A stretch of DNA of 64,000 nt from Pisolithus tinctorius (Eukaryota; Basidiomycota; Agaricomycetes; Boletales; Pisolithaceae). The stretch lies in contig JANFAH010000110.1 in NCBI GenBank assembly GCA_024663395.1, positions 1-64,000 of the forward strand, read 5' to 3'. The position numbers and the translations under genes are program-made. Below, piece by piece: positions 24,357 through 35,717 of this stretch (position 1 is the first letter of the stretch; every line of letters begins with the position of its first letter). Under the pieces are notes generated by a model. The model was not told the DNA's origin. It ran no database searches and was given only the letters and a program-made list of their open reading frames with translations.

Positions 24357-25092
24357 TGTCATAACCGTGCGTTCACTCTGAGTCCCTGCTCACTCTGCAC
24401 CCTCTTCCACTGCTCATTTACTCACTCCACACCAACTCCACCCAACTTCTGTCAGTTGCAGGCCATCTCCGCTCCAACTGCTGTCAGACTTGTGTTGCTC
24501 TCCTACTGGACTGAGCGGACCATTCTCTGAGGGGTCATGTGACTACCTTCAGACTTCTCCCTGACAGCATGCAGTCAGGTACTCCACAGCATGCACACCA
24601 CATGGTCCAGTGCCTGGACTGTTTCCTTTTCTGGATGTTCTATGTTACCTGTTTGCATGTCCTCTGTCTACCCTTCATTCATCATCTAGTAAGTTTTACT
24701 TGAAAATTTCTGGGTCTCTGTATGTCAGTTCCGATTACGATTACTGTACCTCCATAGTAGTATAAAAGCATGTATCATACTCTGCCATTCCTCAGTACAA
24801 ATATCAACTTAGTTCCTACTCCTTCTGTCTCTGTCCTCTGTCTGTCAGAGTTACCTCTGACTCTCTCTGTCTGTACTCTCCCTCTGAAATACAAGGGCTG
24901 AGATCATGCAAGGGGGTAGTGCACAAGCTAAACCCAATGCCCTCACTCTGCTCTGCCTTTACTTCAGCAGACTTCATTCCTGCCACTACTCCACCAGTTG
25001 GAGTTCTGTCCCTTCCTGTTGGACTTGCTTCCGAACCCTCCTTCAGACCTTGCTTAGCATCAGAGTTGGTCGGAGTAGGCCCAGACTTGACA
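24357..25092 (+). repeat. 3' LTR of element 2 (LTR-B), complete, 736 bp
   Basis: TGTCATAACC ... CAGACTTGACA with perfect 5-bp inverted ends (TGTCA/TGACA). TATAAAAG lies about 31 bp before the conserved start region cAGTACAAATATCAACTTAG. The right flank (ACTAC...) is Helitron helicase sequence. Confidence 0.92.
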
Positions 25093-26838
25093 ACTACTGG
25101 AGATGTCTGTTTCAATGCAGTTAGGATTACTGATCACCAGTGTGCATAGCATGTCAACATGACATTCTTGGACTTGACCATAGCATAGGTGCCATAGAAA
25201 ATCATGCCACCCCTCATCCACCACCTGCATTTGCTCCTTTAAGACCACAACTGTTGTGAACTCTTTGTAAATCACACATCCAAGCTGGCTATCATGTGAT
25301 TCATGTTCGAGATTGGATGGGAAGTAGAGAGCTTCAGAGGATCCTGTGGCGATGGGAGGAAACTGAAAGAAATCACCACATATGATTACATTGATTCCAC
25401 CAAAAGAGTGCAGTGGAGCTGTCTCACTGTCTACCATCTTCCCAGTAATAATGTTTCTTGATAGCTTTGCTAGAAAAGCCTTGTCAATCATAGATATCTC
25501 ATCGATGATCAAGTATTCAAGATGCTTCCAAAATCCTTGTAATTTTCCTTTTGTTTTGTTGCTCATTGCCACCTCAGTACAACATGAGATCATGCCAATT
25601 GTGTGAGTGGTCTTCCCATCTATCAACAATGCTGCAACTCCAGTATATGCAGCTTTCAGCAACTTGTGTCTGGCACCTCTCTGTGTGAAGTACTCAGTAA
25701 TGGTTTGAATGACTTTTGACTTCCCAGTCCCCCCCTCACTGTGAATCATCATTCTTAGTGGAGGTGGCTTGTGGCCAGCCAGGGTTTGATCAAGGTGCCA
25801 CATAACAATGTCATATGCATGAAACTGATCATTATACAGCAACAATGGATCCACTGGAGTCAGTGAGGCTTCCAAAGCCTCCATAGGGTCCAGGTACTGC
25901 ACAGTGGCATTGTCACTATGGCCACTGTGGGTTTTGTTTGGGAGCATGAGTTGTGTGACATTGCCTCTATTGTCATTGTCATGGTGTGTCCTTTGTGTTA
26001 CATCCATTCCAGGATTCTGTTGATTGATGTCTTCTGTCATCTGCTGTTTCCACAGCAACAGTTTCCGAAGATCCTCTTCCCCTGCATTCCAGATATTGGG
26101 AAGGTTTGGCTGGTTTCCTGATGAATGTGCTGTACTAGTAGCCCTGGTGTTCTGGGTTTCAGAATAAACATGTTCTGTCCATGGTGCAACTTCATCACGA
26201 TCCTCAAACAAGTTTGCAATCTTGGCAGCCTCAACAGCAAGATGCCCATGTAGTTCTTCTCACCATGGAACTTGAGATGCATTCAGTTGTGTGAGGCCTT
26301 CTTCAGACAATGCAGTTTGCGATCCTGATTCCACCTCATGATCTTCAGGCAGGTCAAGCTCTCCATGTTTGCCCTGATGTACTCCAGCAAATGGCAAGTT
26401 TGAAATACCAGCAGAATGATGAGCAGATGACTCACACTCATGAAAATATTGGATTCCTGAGATAATATTTTTGATCTTTGGGAGTGCAGTAGAGGCAAAT
26501 GTTTCGAATACTGATTCCCAAGTCTCAGTGTTGTCCTTAAGGTCCATGTTGAGATTTCTCCATGGCTTTAAAAGCATCAACATAGATGTGCAGTAGAAAG
26601 GATACTGATCTGGGTCATCATGATGAGGGAAATATTGCCCAATAAAATTAGGTAAATTGTTGTGATGACATGCACAGATGATACATTGCTTTTGTGTGGA
26701 CTTTGGGTGTGAGTTGAGGTAGGGGACTCATTCATGATGTGGTCATCCATGTTGCCTTGGGATGTGACAGCAGTCTGACATGGTGTCATTATCTTTGTTG
26801 CCTCCCACAATGACAGACATGGCTTTCAATTTCTTGTC
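25093..26838 (-). pseudogene. Helitron helicase (PIF1-like) segment, 3' truncated
   Basis: In the long frame starting at 26211 the ATPase motifs are clear. Walker A GGTGKS is at about residues 160-165, Walker B IIDEIS at 235-240, and motif III GDFFQFPP at 279-286. This is the SF1B helicase that unwinds the donor strand in rolling-circle transposition. Upstream frames (26838-26260) hold the preceding Helitron region (KPWRNLN ... ETWESVFETF) with frameshifts. The reading runs into LTR-B at 25092, so motifs IV-VI are lost. Confidence 0.85.
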
Positions 26839-26843
26839 CATAT

Positions 26844-29310
26844 TGTTAAGTCCAGGTCTTCACCAGTCCAAGGCCAGTCTGGAGTCTGGTCAGGGGTCAG
26901 AGGGTAATATGAGATACCAAGGGGTTTGGACTATTGGACTTAGCGACTGTAGGTGCAGTGCTATTCCCTTGCATGGGCCGTAGTCCAGTTGAGAAGCAGA
27001 AGACAGAGAGTCAGGGAGACCGGTGTCACACACCAAAGGTGTCGTGGACATGGTTACAGCTGACTCTGCTGACTCTGCCTAACTCATTGATGAGTTGCGC
27101 ACAGTGCCCATGCATGCAGATGAAGACTAAAGGCCTCATGCATAGAAAGAATAGAAAGACTGCTGGACGTGAGCAGTCATCCTTCACACAAGAACAAGTC
27201 ATCAGTGCTAAAGAGAAAAGAGGAAGCAAGTTAAGCGCACATTAAAGGTTTTTAGCGCCCATGTATGGCATTCCAGTTTTCATCATATCTCTGCCATTTC
27301 CAAAGATATCAACTCAGTTGTCACACTCGCTTAAAGTGCTCAGCCCCATGATTCTTCCTTCCAAGTTTGGAGAGGATCCTTGCACCCTACATGTGTCTAC
27401 AGCACTCCATCCATCAGACACTCATTTTGCTAAGTCCATCAATCATGGCCGCCTCTTCATCGATCATCTCACTTGTCTCATTTGCCAGAGACAATGGCTA
27501 CGTATATCTGCCAGGTGTTCCCACCAGCTTCTGTCCTGAAGCCCCCTGGTTCATCCCATCATTGTCAGCCCCATCTCATCCCATGCAGCTTGGTCAGCAT
27601 GTTCTCCTTGTCAGTATGACTTCCAGAAGGACATTCTTTGGTCACCTCAGGTCTGTCACTCGGTTAGAAAGGTCTTATGTGGTCGTTTTGGTCTCTCCTC
27701 TTGATGAAGCATATGGATCATTCCTCCCCACCGCCCCCTGCACCGTCTTTGTTCCAATCTCATCCATCGTTCTTCCCGCATTGCAACAGCTGCAGTATGG
27801 TCTACTGTCCTCCAGCCTCCCTGATTGCATCTATGACGAGTATGACATGCATCTTGCCTTCTTACTGCAAGATTCAGCAGAAGACGTCCCCCCTTCTCCT
27901 CCTCCTCCATCAGAGCCCCATTCATGAAGTTTTTGTTAACTTCGCTGAGAGGAAGGAAGGGTGGGAGATGTGATCGCATATGCTCCCATTGCCCCACAGA
28001 CCCCCAATGCCCTAGCCCCCTTTGATGCCTGACTCATGCCCTTCAATTCTGGAATTAATACTTCCTTGTCTGGAAACACCATCCATCTGTCATGCCATCT
28101 TTGGATCTAGAGATGTCTCTGCCGAGATCTAACTTGCATCGCCACCCCCTAATGTGATATCAGTGCACTTACTCAGTTTCTGACTCTATTTGACTCATTC
28201 TGTGATATTTTGACTGTCCTTGACTCATTTATTGCCAATACTTACCAATCCTCTTTGCTTGCTTACTTTTCATTTCTTGCTTACTCATCATGATTACTCA
28301 GTCCTTACTCATTACTTACCAAGTGTTTGTGCCTTGTTTGTCACAAGCTATGCTCCCCCCACAGTATATAAACCCCCATGTACTTAGCTACCAAGAAGCA
28401 ATCAGAATCAGTCCAGAAGTCAGCTCAGCTCAGCATATCTTGTCATCGACAGTTGAGGCTCATTCAGAAGAGTCTATCTGTCTTCATTCGAATCATTGGT
28501 AGTTGAGGCTCCATCAAGGGTCTATCTACCTCTATTCATCATCAGCAGTATCATCAGTGCTTAGTCAGCAACCTCTTGTTTAGTCATTCTTCCACTCCTG
28601 CATAACTCGTCATCGACTTACACCAGGAGCATATTCTATCAAAGTCCATTACTCCCAAGTCCTTTTGGCTGAACACCCCTGCTCTGTTCAGCATCCCCTT
28701 CTCAATCAGCATTCATTCATCCTCTCCTGCATAACTCATTGACAACTTGTGCCAGGAGCACCCTCTACTTGAAGTCCCCCCCTTGACATCAGGTTTCTCT
28801 GCCCTCCAGGTTCCACAGAGGCAAACCACCACTCACACATTATTTGTCTTTGGTGTTGGATTTGTTTGGTTTGCACCAGCAGTCCACACTTTGACTCACA
28901 CTGGGTTAAGATGAGAACTAGATTGATTTCAGACTGAGGCTAAACAGAATATCCTACAGCTTAAATACTAGAAGTAACCTAAGTGTAACATAGCACCAGA
29001 GACCAGTCTGCACTGGTACAGTGATGATTGGTAAACAGATTGGTAAGTAGTGTTACAAAGAATCTTATCAAGCAAAGAGTATGAGCATGGTATTACCAGG
29101 AACTGGGGCAGGACTTGTGGCTGGGCCAGGTGTTACACCGGCCCAGTACTAACTGAGGGGACAACTTGACTGGGCACTGCCTTGCAGTGCCAAGTGAGCT
29201 AATACGTTTCTGGGTCGAAGGGTTAAGGCCGGGACTGGGGCAAGGGTTGGATGGGACTGGTCGAGACTGGCATAGAGCTGGTCTAGGGTGGTCTGGACAC
29301 AGTCATGACA
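26844..29310 (-). repeat. Solo LTR-C in the Helitron, split by LTR-A
   Basis: Minus-strand copy of the LTR of element 3. It starts TGTTAAGTCC at 26844 on the plus strand (the complement of the LTR end) and ends at 29310 with the complement of TGTCATGACTG. The perfect 5-bp target duplication is CATAT (26839-26843 and 29311-29315). LTR-A is inserted at 27024-28900. Confidence 0.92.
27024..28900 (+). repeat. Solo LTR-A, copy 4, complete, inside LTR-C
   Basis: TGTCACACACCAAAGG ... CTTTGACTCACA, 1877 bp. The 4-bp duplication is CCGG (27020-27023) and CTGG (28901-28904). TATATAAACCCCCATG near 28366 is a likely promoter. Two 37-bp imperfect repeats with palindromic ends CTCCTG...CAGGAG lie at 28595-28631 and 28724-28760. 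It is the best reference copy of family A. Confidence 0.92.
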
Positions 29311-29315
29311 CATAT

Positions 29316-30089
29316 CAGCTTCATATGAATTGACAAAAAAGTCAATGACATTCCACATTGAAAGTGTGTGGCCTCATAAGCAATAGTCTGTGACTTGACA
29401 AGGCCTTGTAGACACCCTCCCATGCTTATCTGCTTCAAGTGTCACCATCTCACTGTGCATGTCCTATCAATGCTTCAGTCACCAACCCCCCTGCCCAAAG
29501 GACATTTAGTCCATACCTCATCATTGTTTGCTGTTCTCTCAGTGTCTTCCCCCACTGTGACTAAATCCTCTCTAGAATCATGACTGCTATGGATTGCAAC
29601 AATCAGCTTATCTCTGGTTACTGCATCCACAGAGATGACTAACCTCATGTCAAGTCTGTCATCATCTTCCCTTACTTTTCTTCTCTTTAGGTTGGGATAT
29701 ACCTCTAGAATTTTACTGCTAAATGAAGACCAATAAATGGGAGTGTAATGGTGTGACCAGTAAGTGTCACCCCATCCCATGAGATATGAAATAACCATGG
29801 GCACTGCCAGTTCTTGCTCTTGGTTGATGGTGTGAACGAGACAAAAAAGAAGAAGCTGTTGTTGATCATGAAGGCTACCAAGGTATGATGATTGTTGTGA
29901 ATGATATGTGAAGCCCTTTGCTAAAATCACTGACATATTGAAGTTTCTCCCTTGTTTTTTGGTCTGGTAGGCAGTGACATAGAATGATATGTTGTTTGTT
30001 TCCTGTGAGTTTGTCAGTAACTTGATGTCATTGTTGCAATGAACATTGATTGTGACTCCCAGGTTCCAAGCATTCATAAATTTGTACAG
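29316..30089 (-). pseudogene. Helitron Rep-helicase, middle segment
   Basis: Encodes the conserved stretch just after the Rep nuclease (FMNAWNLG ... CNNDIKLLTN ... YQTKKQGR). It joins the Rep segment across LTR-F: deleting LTR-F and one TACAG copy gives the continuous reading GPKQLYKFMNAW. On the other side it joins the helicase segment across LTR-C. It is open for about 215 codons. Confidence 0.85.
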
Positions 30090-30133
30090 TGTCATGACCA
30101 TGACACTGATGTAAGCCCCTAACACCTACTCTG

Positions 30134-30258
30134 CCCTCTTCTGACATGTTCCCATGCTTCTCCACCCTCTTCTGACGTGTTCCCACGCTTCTCCGCCCTC
30201 CTCCGACGTGTTCCCACGCTCCTCTGACCCTCCTGACACATCTCCACACCTCTCCGAG
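30134..30258. repeat. 31-bp tandem repeats in U3 of LTR-F
   Basis: Four imperfect units of the type CCCTCTTCTGACGTGTTCCC plus 11 bases, starting at 30134, 30165, 30196 and about 30228. They lie about 300-400 bp upstream of the TATA box, where LTR enhancer repeats are often found. A regulatory role is inference. Confidence 0.7.
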
Positions 30259-30555
30259 GTCCCCTGTCCATGTTCTGACCAACTCTGCTCAACTCTGCCC
30301 TAAGGTTGCTCATGTGGGCTGTCAGACTTGTGGCCCTGCATTCTAGATAGGGTTCTGCCCTCGTGTCGGTTTTCTCCATTCTTCTGCTCCTTTGGTATTT
30401 ACCCTCTCTTCCTCATTGTAGTAGCTTCCTTGTCTCAGTTAAGGTCCCCATCACCCCTACCCTCTATCCCTTGTGTCAGAGGGACTACTAACCCGTTATA
30501 CACTTATTGGTTTACATTCTGCACTGCACTGCCCTTGGCCTACATTGTATATAAG

Positions 30556-31479
30556 TGTCATATCCATGACTCTCGGACTCAGTCCCAGTCCAGTCCGGAC
30601 CCCTAGCCCCTATCTCCGGTCAAGTCCGGTCCCAGTCCAGCCTAGAAAACCTAGTTCCGGCCTAGAGAACTCAACTCCAGCCCTAGGAAACCCAACTCCG
30701 GTCTAAATAACTTAAGTCCGATGTTTTACCCCTATCTCCGGTCCATTTCGGCCTCCCGGCCTTGCGCTGCTCCACCCCGGTCCTCCCAGGTCTATGTCCG
30801 GGTCACTCGGACATAACTCCGGTCTGTTTCCCTTTGTTTGTACTATATTTAGTCTAGCCCGTTCATCTGACTTTTGCTTACTGTACAAATCCTGTGTCTG
30901 ACCCCGGTATGCCGGTCACCCGGACTTTAGCTATTAGTCTCTGCACAGCCTCTGTGGCTGTCCTCACTCTTGCTAATCATCTTGCTAATAGCTTATTCAC
31001 AAGTCCGGCTTCATGTCCTTTACTCCGGACCGGCCTCATGTATTTAACCCCTGTACATACATCGTAGTACCCTCAGTCAGAATATCAACTTAGTATTACC
31101 CTCAACTCCATGTTACCCCTTGATCTACTCTATAGCTAAGGCCGAGCCTTAAGCTATCCCCGACCCCTGTCCCGGACCTCTCCCCGGCTTGCATAAGGGT
31201 ACAGCACATAAGCTGAGACCAAGGGAGGTAGATCCAACCCCGGACCAGCTTCCCCTTGTGCGCACTCCAAGACCGGTCGGTTTCCCACGCTACCGGCCTT
31301 GTTCCCGCGCTCCCGGCCTTAAGTCCGGTCCTCCGGACTTAGCCCCTAACCTCCGGCCTCGACTCTGGTCCAACCGGACTTGGCCCCTGTCTCTCGGCCT
31401 TAACTTTGGCCACTCGGACTTAGCCCCTGTCACCCGGTCTTGAAGCCTGGTCACTCTGAGGGTAAACCTGTACTTCACA
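30556..31479 (+). repeat. Solo LTR-J nested in LTR-F
   Basis: TGTCATATCCATGACTC ... CTGTACTTCACA, 924 bp. The perfect 5-bp duplication is ATAAG (30551-30555 and 31480-31484). It has its own TATTTAA box (near 31037) about 35 bp before cAGTCAGAATATCAAC. It is dense in TCCGG/CCGGAC motifs from about 30590 to 31450 and keeps its CpG sites, so it is probably the youngest LTR here. Confidence 0.92.
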
Positions 31480-31870
31480 ATAAGGCCACATAGTACTCCA
31501 ATGTAATCAGTATGAATATCGAATAAAGTCCCCACCTTCGACTCCCTCTCAATCCCCTCTGGAGTTTCATCTCCACTTCCTCTGAGTCTGCTCCACCTCT
31601 GAAATACGAGGGCTGAGCTCATGCAAGGGGGCAGTGCACTAGCTGAACCCAACGCCCTCTCATCCAACCTCTGACCTCTGACCTCCAACTCCAACTCTGA
31701 CCTCAGTCTCCAAAACTTTCCTTCATACCCCTCCACTCACTGTTCATCAAATATCTTGCCACCCAGTGGTCAGATTCGCTTTGGACTTTGACCGCTGTAC
31801 TCTGCAGCCCAACCCACTCCAACTCCGCCCTAAGAGGAAGCCAGGGGTGTTGTCCAACTTTGACATACAG

Positions 31871-33531
31871 CTGTTTTGGTCCCCACTCCCCAGTCTTGTG
31901 AATGTAGTCATCCATGGACCTTTTGAATGGTGCATTCCACTTGCAAATAAACCCTCCACCTTGCTTATTTGGGACCAGGCAATGATGATACTTGCAAGTG
32001 TGCAGGTTCTTTGAGCATGCAACCTGCTGCTCAAGATCAGTAACTTTCTTATTGTAGTTCATGGAATATGGTTGAGGTGGACATGAATATGCCACCTCAA
32101 CATTGTTGGGGATGTTCTGGATGGATTCTATTGAGTCAAGACCCAGCAGGTAAGCACAAATATTTGCTTTGATAAATGCTTTCAGTCGTTGCTGGAACTC
32201 ATCATCTTTGAGAAGGTGATCCATCTCCTCTGTCAGTGGCACATCATGGAGCCAAAGTAACATGTGCAAATGGAGACTTCCCCTTCCCTGTGACTCTACA
32301 ACACCAAAGTATGCCACAACATGGCTAAAAATGCCTGGTTTACTTCGAACACTTTGGTTAATACTGATTCCAAATAGTGTCTCAAGGATTCTCTTGATGG
32401 TAAAGTGGAAGTATTTTGCAGCTGCATACAGATAAAGAGCAATGTTCTCTGCCTGGCACTCTTTTGAGGGTCCCAGCATTGCATTGAAGTTGTTGAGATC
32501 AATGTTCTTGTCTGTGAAGACCTGTGCAATAGGATCATGAAGATCACATGGGTTGATGGTAATCCAGAGGCTTGGAGGGTTGAGCATGATAGACATCGCC
32601 CAGATTTGACTGCATAGCTGATAACGAGACTGATCAAAACCAGTTACATGCCCACCAGTAGCATGGATATGGTAGCAGAGTAGGTGAATTGCAGGATCAG
32701 AGATGGGGTGGCTGTGTTCTTCTTCCTCCTGAGCTTGTTGCATCTTCTCAATTGTAATTGTTGACAGAAGGTGCACATCCCTATCAAATGTCTTCCTCTG
32801 CATCTGAAGATGTGCTGAACAAAGGACCTGGTGGCATTGTTGAATTCCAAAGGCAACAAATGGGAATGTCTCATGCTTCCAGAAGTGACGATCATGGTAC
32901 TGAAGTGCCCATTGTATATGCACAGGGAACTCAACTGGAACATCTTGTTTGCCCTCCATACCACCCTTTCCATATGGAAAGAGTGAAGGAAATGCCCTTT
33001 CAAAGAAGTTCAGCATATCACTTTCCACTTCTTGGGATGTTTGGTTGTGTCGGTAGGGTCTTCCAAAATCACTGACAGGCTGCACACTATGTCAGACAGC
33101 ATATCCACCCTCTCTACCTTCCTTCCACAGGTTGGCGAGCCCCCATGCCATCAGCTCATTCGCTGTCAGCATAGACATATCTGTATCAATTGCACCTGAC
33201 ACTTGGAGAGGGATGACATCAGGTTCTATAATAGAACCATTGCTATCAGTGTAAGATGTAAATTAACTCATCTCTACTTACTCTCACCCTCTGAGTCACC
33301 TTCAGGTATCTCACTTGTAGTCCCAGCTCCAGCTTCCACTGCATCTTCACCCACTGTAAGTCAAATTTAGCAACATAACTTCAAGAAATCTAATTACAAT
33401 GCAAACCTTCATTGTCATCCTGAGGAATGTATCCATCACTTTCCTGATCAATAACTCCTACATCATCAGAGTGACATATGATGGACATAATTTCTTCAGG
33501 TACATCATCTTCTGGTAGGCTTTCAATCCAT
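31871..33531 (-). pseudogene. Helitron Rep (HUH nuclease) segment
   Basis: The main frame (33085 downward) holds the Helitron-like N domain. Around residue 272 it has the HUH motif in SQGRGSLHLHMLLW (His272, His274), the metal site of the rolling-circle endonuclease. The reading is colinear until GEWGPKQLY, where LTR-F interrupts it. The upstream part (33531-33086) has short frames only and is damaged. Confidence 0.85.
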
Positions 33532-33811
33532 TGTAGGGAATGTAATTTCCCTACTAGAGCATTTGTTTTATTTTGTTCATTTTATTTAGTTTTCATTTTA
33601 GGTGTTTTTCTGTTAGTGGTACTTAGATTTTCGCTTTTTGGGTTGCTTAGTCAGCCCTACCTAGTACTTGCTGTACTTAGTTTTTTTTTAAAAAAAAACC
33701 TCAGATGTCACCTTCACTCTTCAGTCAGGCTATAGGAGTCCCTCTGGTCTAACTCATTCCTTCAGAATTCTGCTGTTCTCCCCAACATCTCTCTCAAATA
33801 ATAAACCTTCA
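33532..33811 (+). repeat. Solo LTR-I, copy 2
   Basis: TGTAGGGAATGTAATTTCCC ... AACCTTCA, 280 bp. The perfect 4-bp duplication is CCAT (33528-33531 and 33812-33815). It is shorter and more decayed at the right end than the copy at 20510-20864. Confidence 0.85.
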
Positions 33812-33815
33812 CCAT

Positions 33816-34908
33816 GGTGCATTGATCTCAATATCACCATAGTGTTTTGCATTGTGCTCTTTCAGCCAATGTAATGCTTCAAAGACTACATGCTGCTGCA
33901 CCCAGAATGTTGAGTGTATCCAGTTCTTTGGTAAGTCTCCCATCCCAATGAATGGCATGGATATGAGTGATGCCAGGATTACAGGTGGACGTGGCATCAA
34001 CTTCCCTTCAACCATAGCTGCTATGCCATCCATGTCAAGACTGTACATGCTGACATTCCCTTGCATTGCATGCTGACATGTTGATGTATTCAGCACTCCT
34101 CCATGCTGCTTTGGGAAGAGTTTGAAAACATATACATGAGGATATAGGAGAGCAATTAGGAGTTGCTTAGGAAATGTCAACACTCAGAGCTGCCATGGTA
34201 TGCATCCTATCCAGAGTTGGTTTGCAAGTGAACATGGTGGGGGATCAGTACTGTTCTTCTTCAGCTCCTTATGGCAAGATTGACAAACAGAGACGAAGAT
34301 ATCATTTTCGACTGATGTGACACCAGCTGGTTCAAGGAGTTTCCCATCAAAAAGGTCATGTGTGGGATGTTTCTTCTTTGGAACAAGATGTTTGGGATTT
34401 GGAAGGTTTTTGAGAGGTATGCAGGATAGTCCATCGTGAATGATGCTGCACTCACGAGCACAAACACCACAGATAGCAGTCTTGAGGGCAACATTGGAGG
34501 TTGCATGATAGAAGGTGGCATAGCAGGCCTTCAACTCCTCATCTGTTGGTAACATGAGGAATCACAATGAGCTTGATTCACCACTACCACTGATGCTGTC
34601 ATGATTGGCATTGTCATTGAGGTGTCTTGCTGTGTGATGACCAGCATTGCCCTCTGTAGGTTTTCATTACTGTCCCCTATTATCTTTTCCCTTTTGAGCA
34701 CCTTTCCCCCCAACTTCAGATGACCTGCTTCACATAGAAATTCTATGTGTTGCCATGATGCATCCTGCATAACCCAGTCCAAAAGATGTTCTTTGTTCGT
34801 CCTCTGTTCTTGTGTGAAGGTGAGGGTGCCTTTAAGATGGGAAAGTATTTCTCTGACACCCAGCTTTGATATAAGCTCACAATTGCCTGGTTCAAGTCCA
34901 TTGGCCAT
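33816..34908 (-). pseudogene. Helitron N-terminal region
   Basis: Three pieces are read downward. 34908-34550 is a helical N-terminus. After a frameshift, 34555-34184 has cysteine pairs (CGVCARE ... CQSCHKEL) like the zinc-binding start of fungal Helitron proteins. 34183-33816 is the conserved TFPKQLLIALLYPHVYVFKLFPK ... GNVSMYS region that precedes Rep. Frame changes at about 34550 show decay, or an intron at that point. Confidence 0.75.
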
Positions 34909-34964
34909 CAGTTACTGGTGAAGATGACAGCAATGCAGCAAATTTCCTTGCTCTTGCCTCACTG

Positions 34965-35487
34965 TGTCATAGTCATGTCTTGACCCTGGCTGGACTCAGC
35001 CATGTACTCATTCAGTCTGGCCTCAGCCTTTCCAATCCTATATCTCCAGTTAGTCTAGTGTGGTGAACACTGCTTTGCAGTGCCTGTCACTTTGGTTGAA
35101 TCCTGCCTGGTCTTGTCTCTGGTCCACCTGTCCCAGTCTCTGTCATCTTTGACATATCTTACTAATACTTGTCTTACCAATCACCTTAGCAATCTTTGCA
35201 AGACCAGCATTACCGGTCTCTGTACTATAGTTGTCTCTAGTATATAAAGTCTTAGATACTCAGCCTGTACTTCCTCAGTCTGAAATCAACAAAGTTATCC
35301 TGATAACCCCCACTTGGCCTTGGACTCAGACTGAGACCTATGCAAGGGAATAGCACTGTAACCCAGTCACTAAGTCCAATCAGTCCATCCATCTGTACCT
35401 TCATCTCTCCCCCTGATCCTGACTCCTTGGCCTCATGCCTGCTTTGGTCTCCAGTCCAGCCTCAACCCAGACAATCCAAACTTGACA
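34965..35487 (+). repeat. Solo LTR-G
   Basis: TGTCATAGTCATG ... CAAACTTGACA, 523 bp. The perfect 5-bp duplication is CACTG (34960-34964 and 35488-35492). It contains cAGTCTGAAATCAAC (near 35277), the RNA-start motif shared with LTR-C, after a tatataaag box (near 35240). It belongs to the B/C-like group. Confidence 0.92.
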
Positions 35488-35717
35488 CACTGGCACCATA
35501 CCAGGTTTGGATTTCTGCACCTTCCATTTTAACTAAAAAAGCGAAAATGCTCTCATGTTCACACATGGACCACCTCCAAAATAATTTAAACCCATAACCC
35601 TGCCAGTCAGTCTTTCCCCCCAACTCACTCATCTTTTACTTCTCTCACTCATTTCCTTCTCAGCCCTTGTTTTGATCTGCACACTTACCACCTCCTGCCT
35701 CTCATTACCCACTGACC

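Larger units (their letters stand above)
15174..25092 (+). mobile_element. Ty3/gypsy chromovirus, element 2 (LTR-B family)
   Basis: Order: truncated 5' LTR (15174-15699), self-complementary primer site, gag, PR-RT-RH-IN with a C-terminal chromodomain, antisense gene, polypurine tract, and complete 3' LTR (24357-25092). The surviving 526 bp of the 5' LTR corresponds exactly to the last 526 bp of the 3' LTR. The missing 210 bp should lie left of element 1, outside the window. A solo LTR-A splits gag and a solo LTR-I splits pol. The right end abuts the Helitron helicase, so element 2 is inserted into the Helitron. Confidence 0.88.
30090..31865 (+). repeat. Solo LTR-F in the Helitron, split by LTR-J
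   Basis: TGTCATGACC (30090) ... CTTTGACA (31865). The perfect 5-bp target duplication is TACAG (30085-30089 and 31866-31870). Without LTR-J it is 852 bp. It resembles LTR-B in its last part (ctctgaaatacgagggctgagctcatgcaaggg). A TATATAAG box (30548-30555) is separated from its start region (cAGTATGAATATC, near 31514) only by the inserted LTR-J. Confidence 0.9.
25093..34908 (-). mobile_element. Helitron, degenerate, cut by element 2 and by solo LTRs
   Basis: One minus-strand Rep-helicase coding sequence is recognisable through all interruptions: N-terminal domain (34908-33816), Rep with HUH motif (33531-31871), middle (30089-29316) and PIF1-type helicase (26838-25093). The helicase is cut at 25093 by element 2; its C-terminal motifs would lie left of element 1. 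Insertions inside it are solo LTRs C (26844-29310), F (30090-31865) and I (33532-33811). I could not identify the Helitron termini (5' TC, 3' CTRR with hairpin). Confidence 0.85.

Noticed and set aside
10393..28900. LTR-A as a coding or LARD-type element
   Set aside because: Complete copies have TG...CA ends, a TATA box, 4-bp duplications and no primer site or polypurine tract inside, which fits solo LTRs.
30083..31473. TGTAC repeat as the target duplication of the LTR in the Helitron
   Set aside because: It gave element ends without TG...CA. TACAG (30085/31866) and ATAAG (30551/31480) define two nested LTRs with proper ends and restore the Helitron frame.
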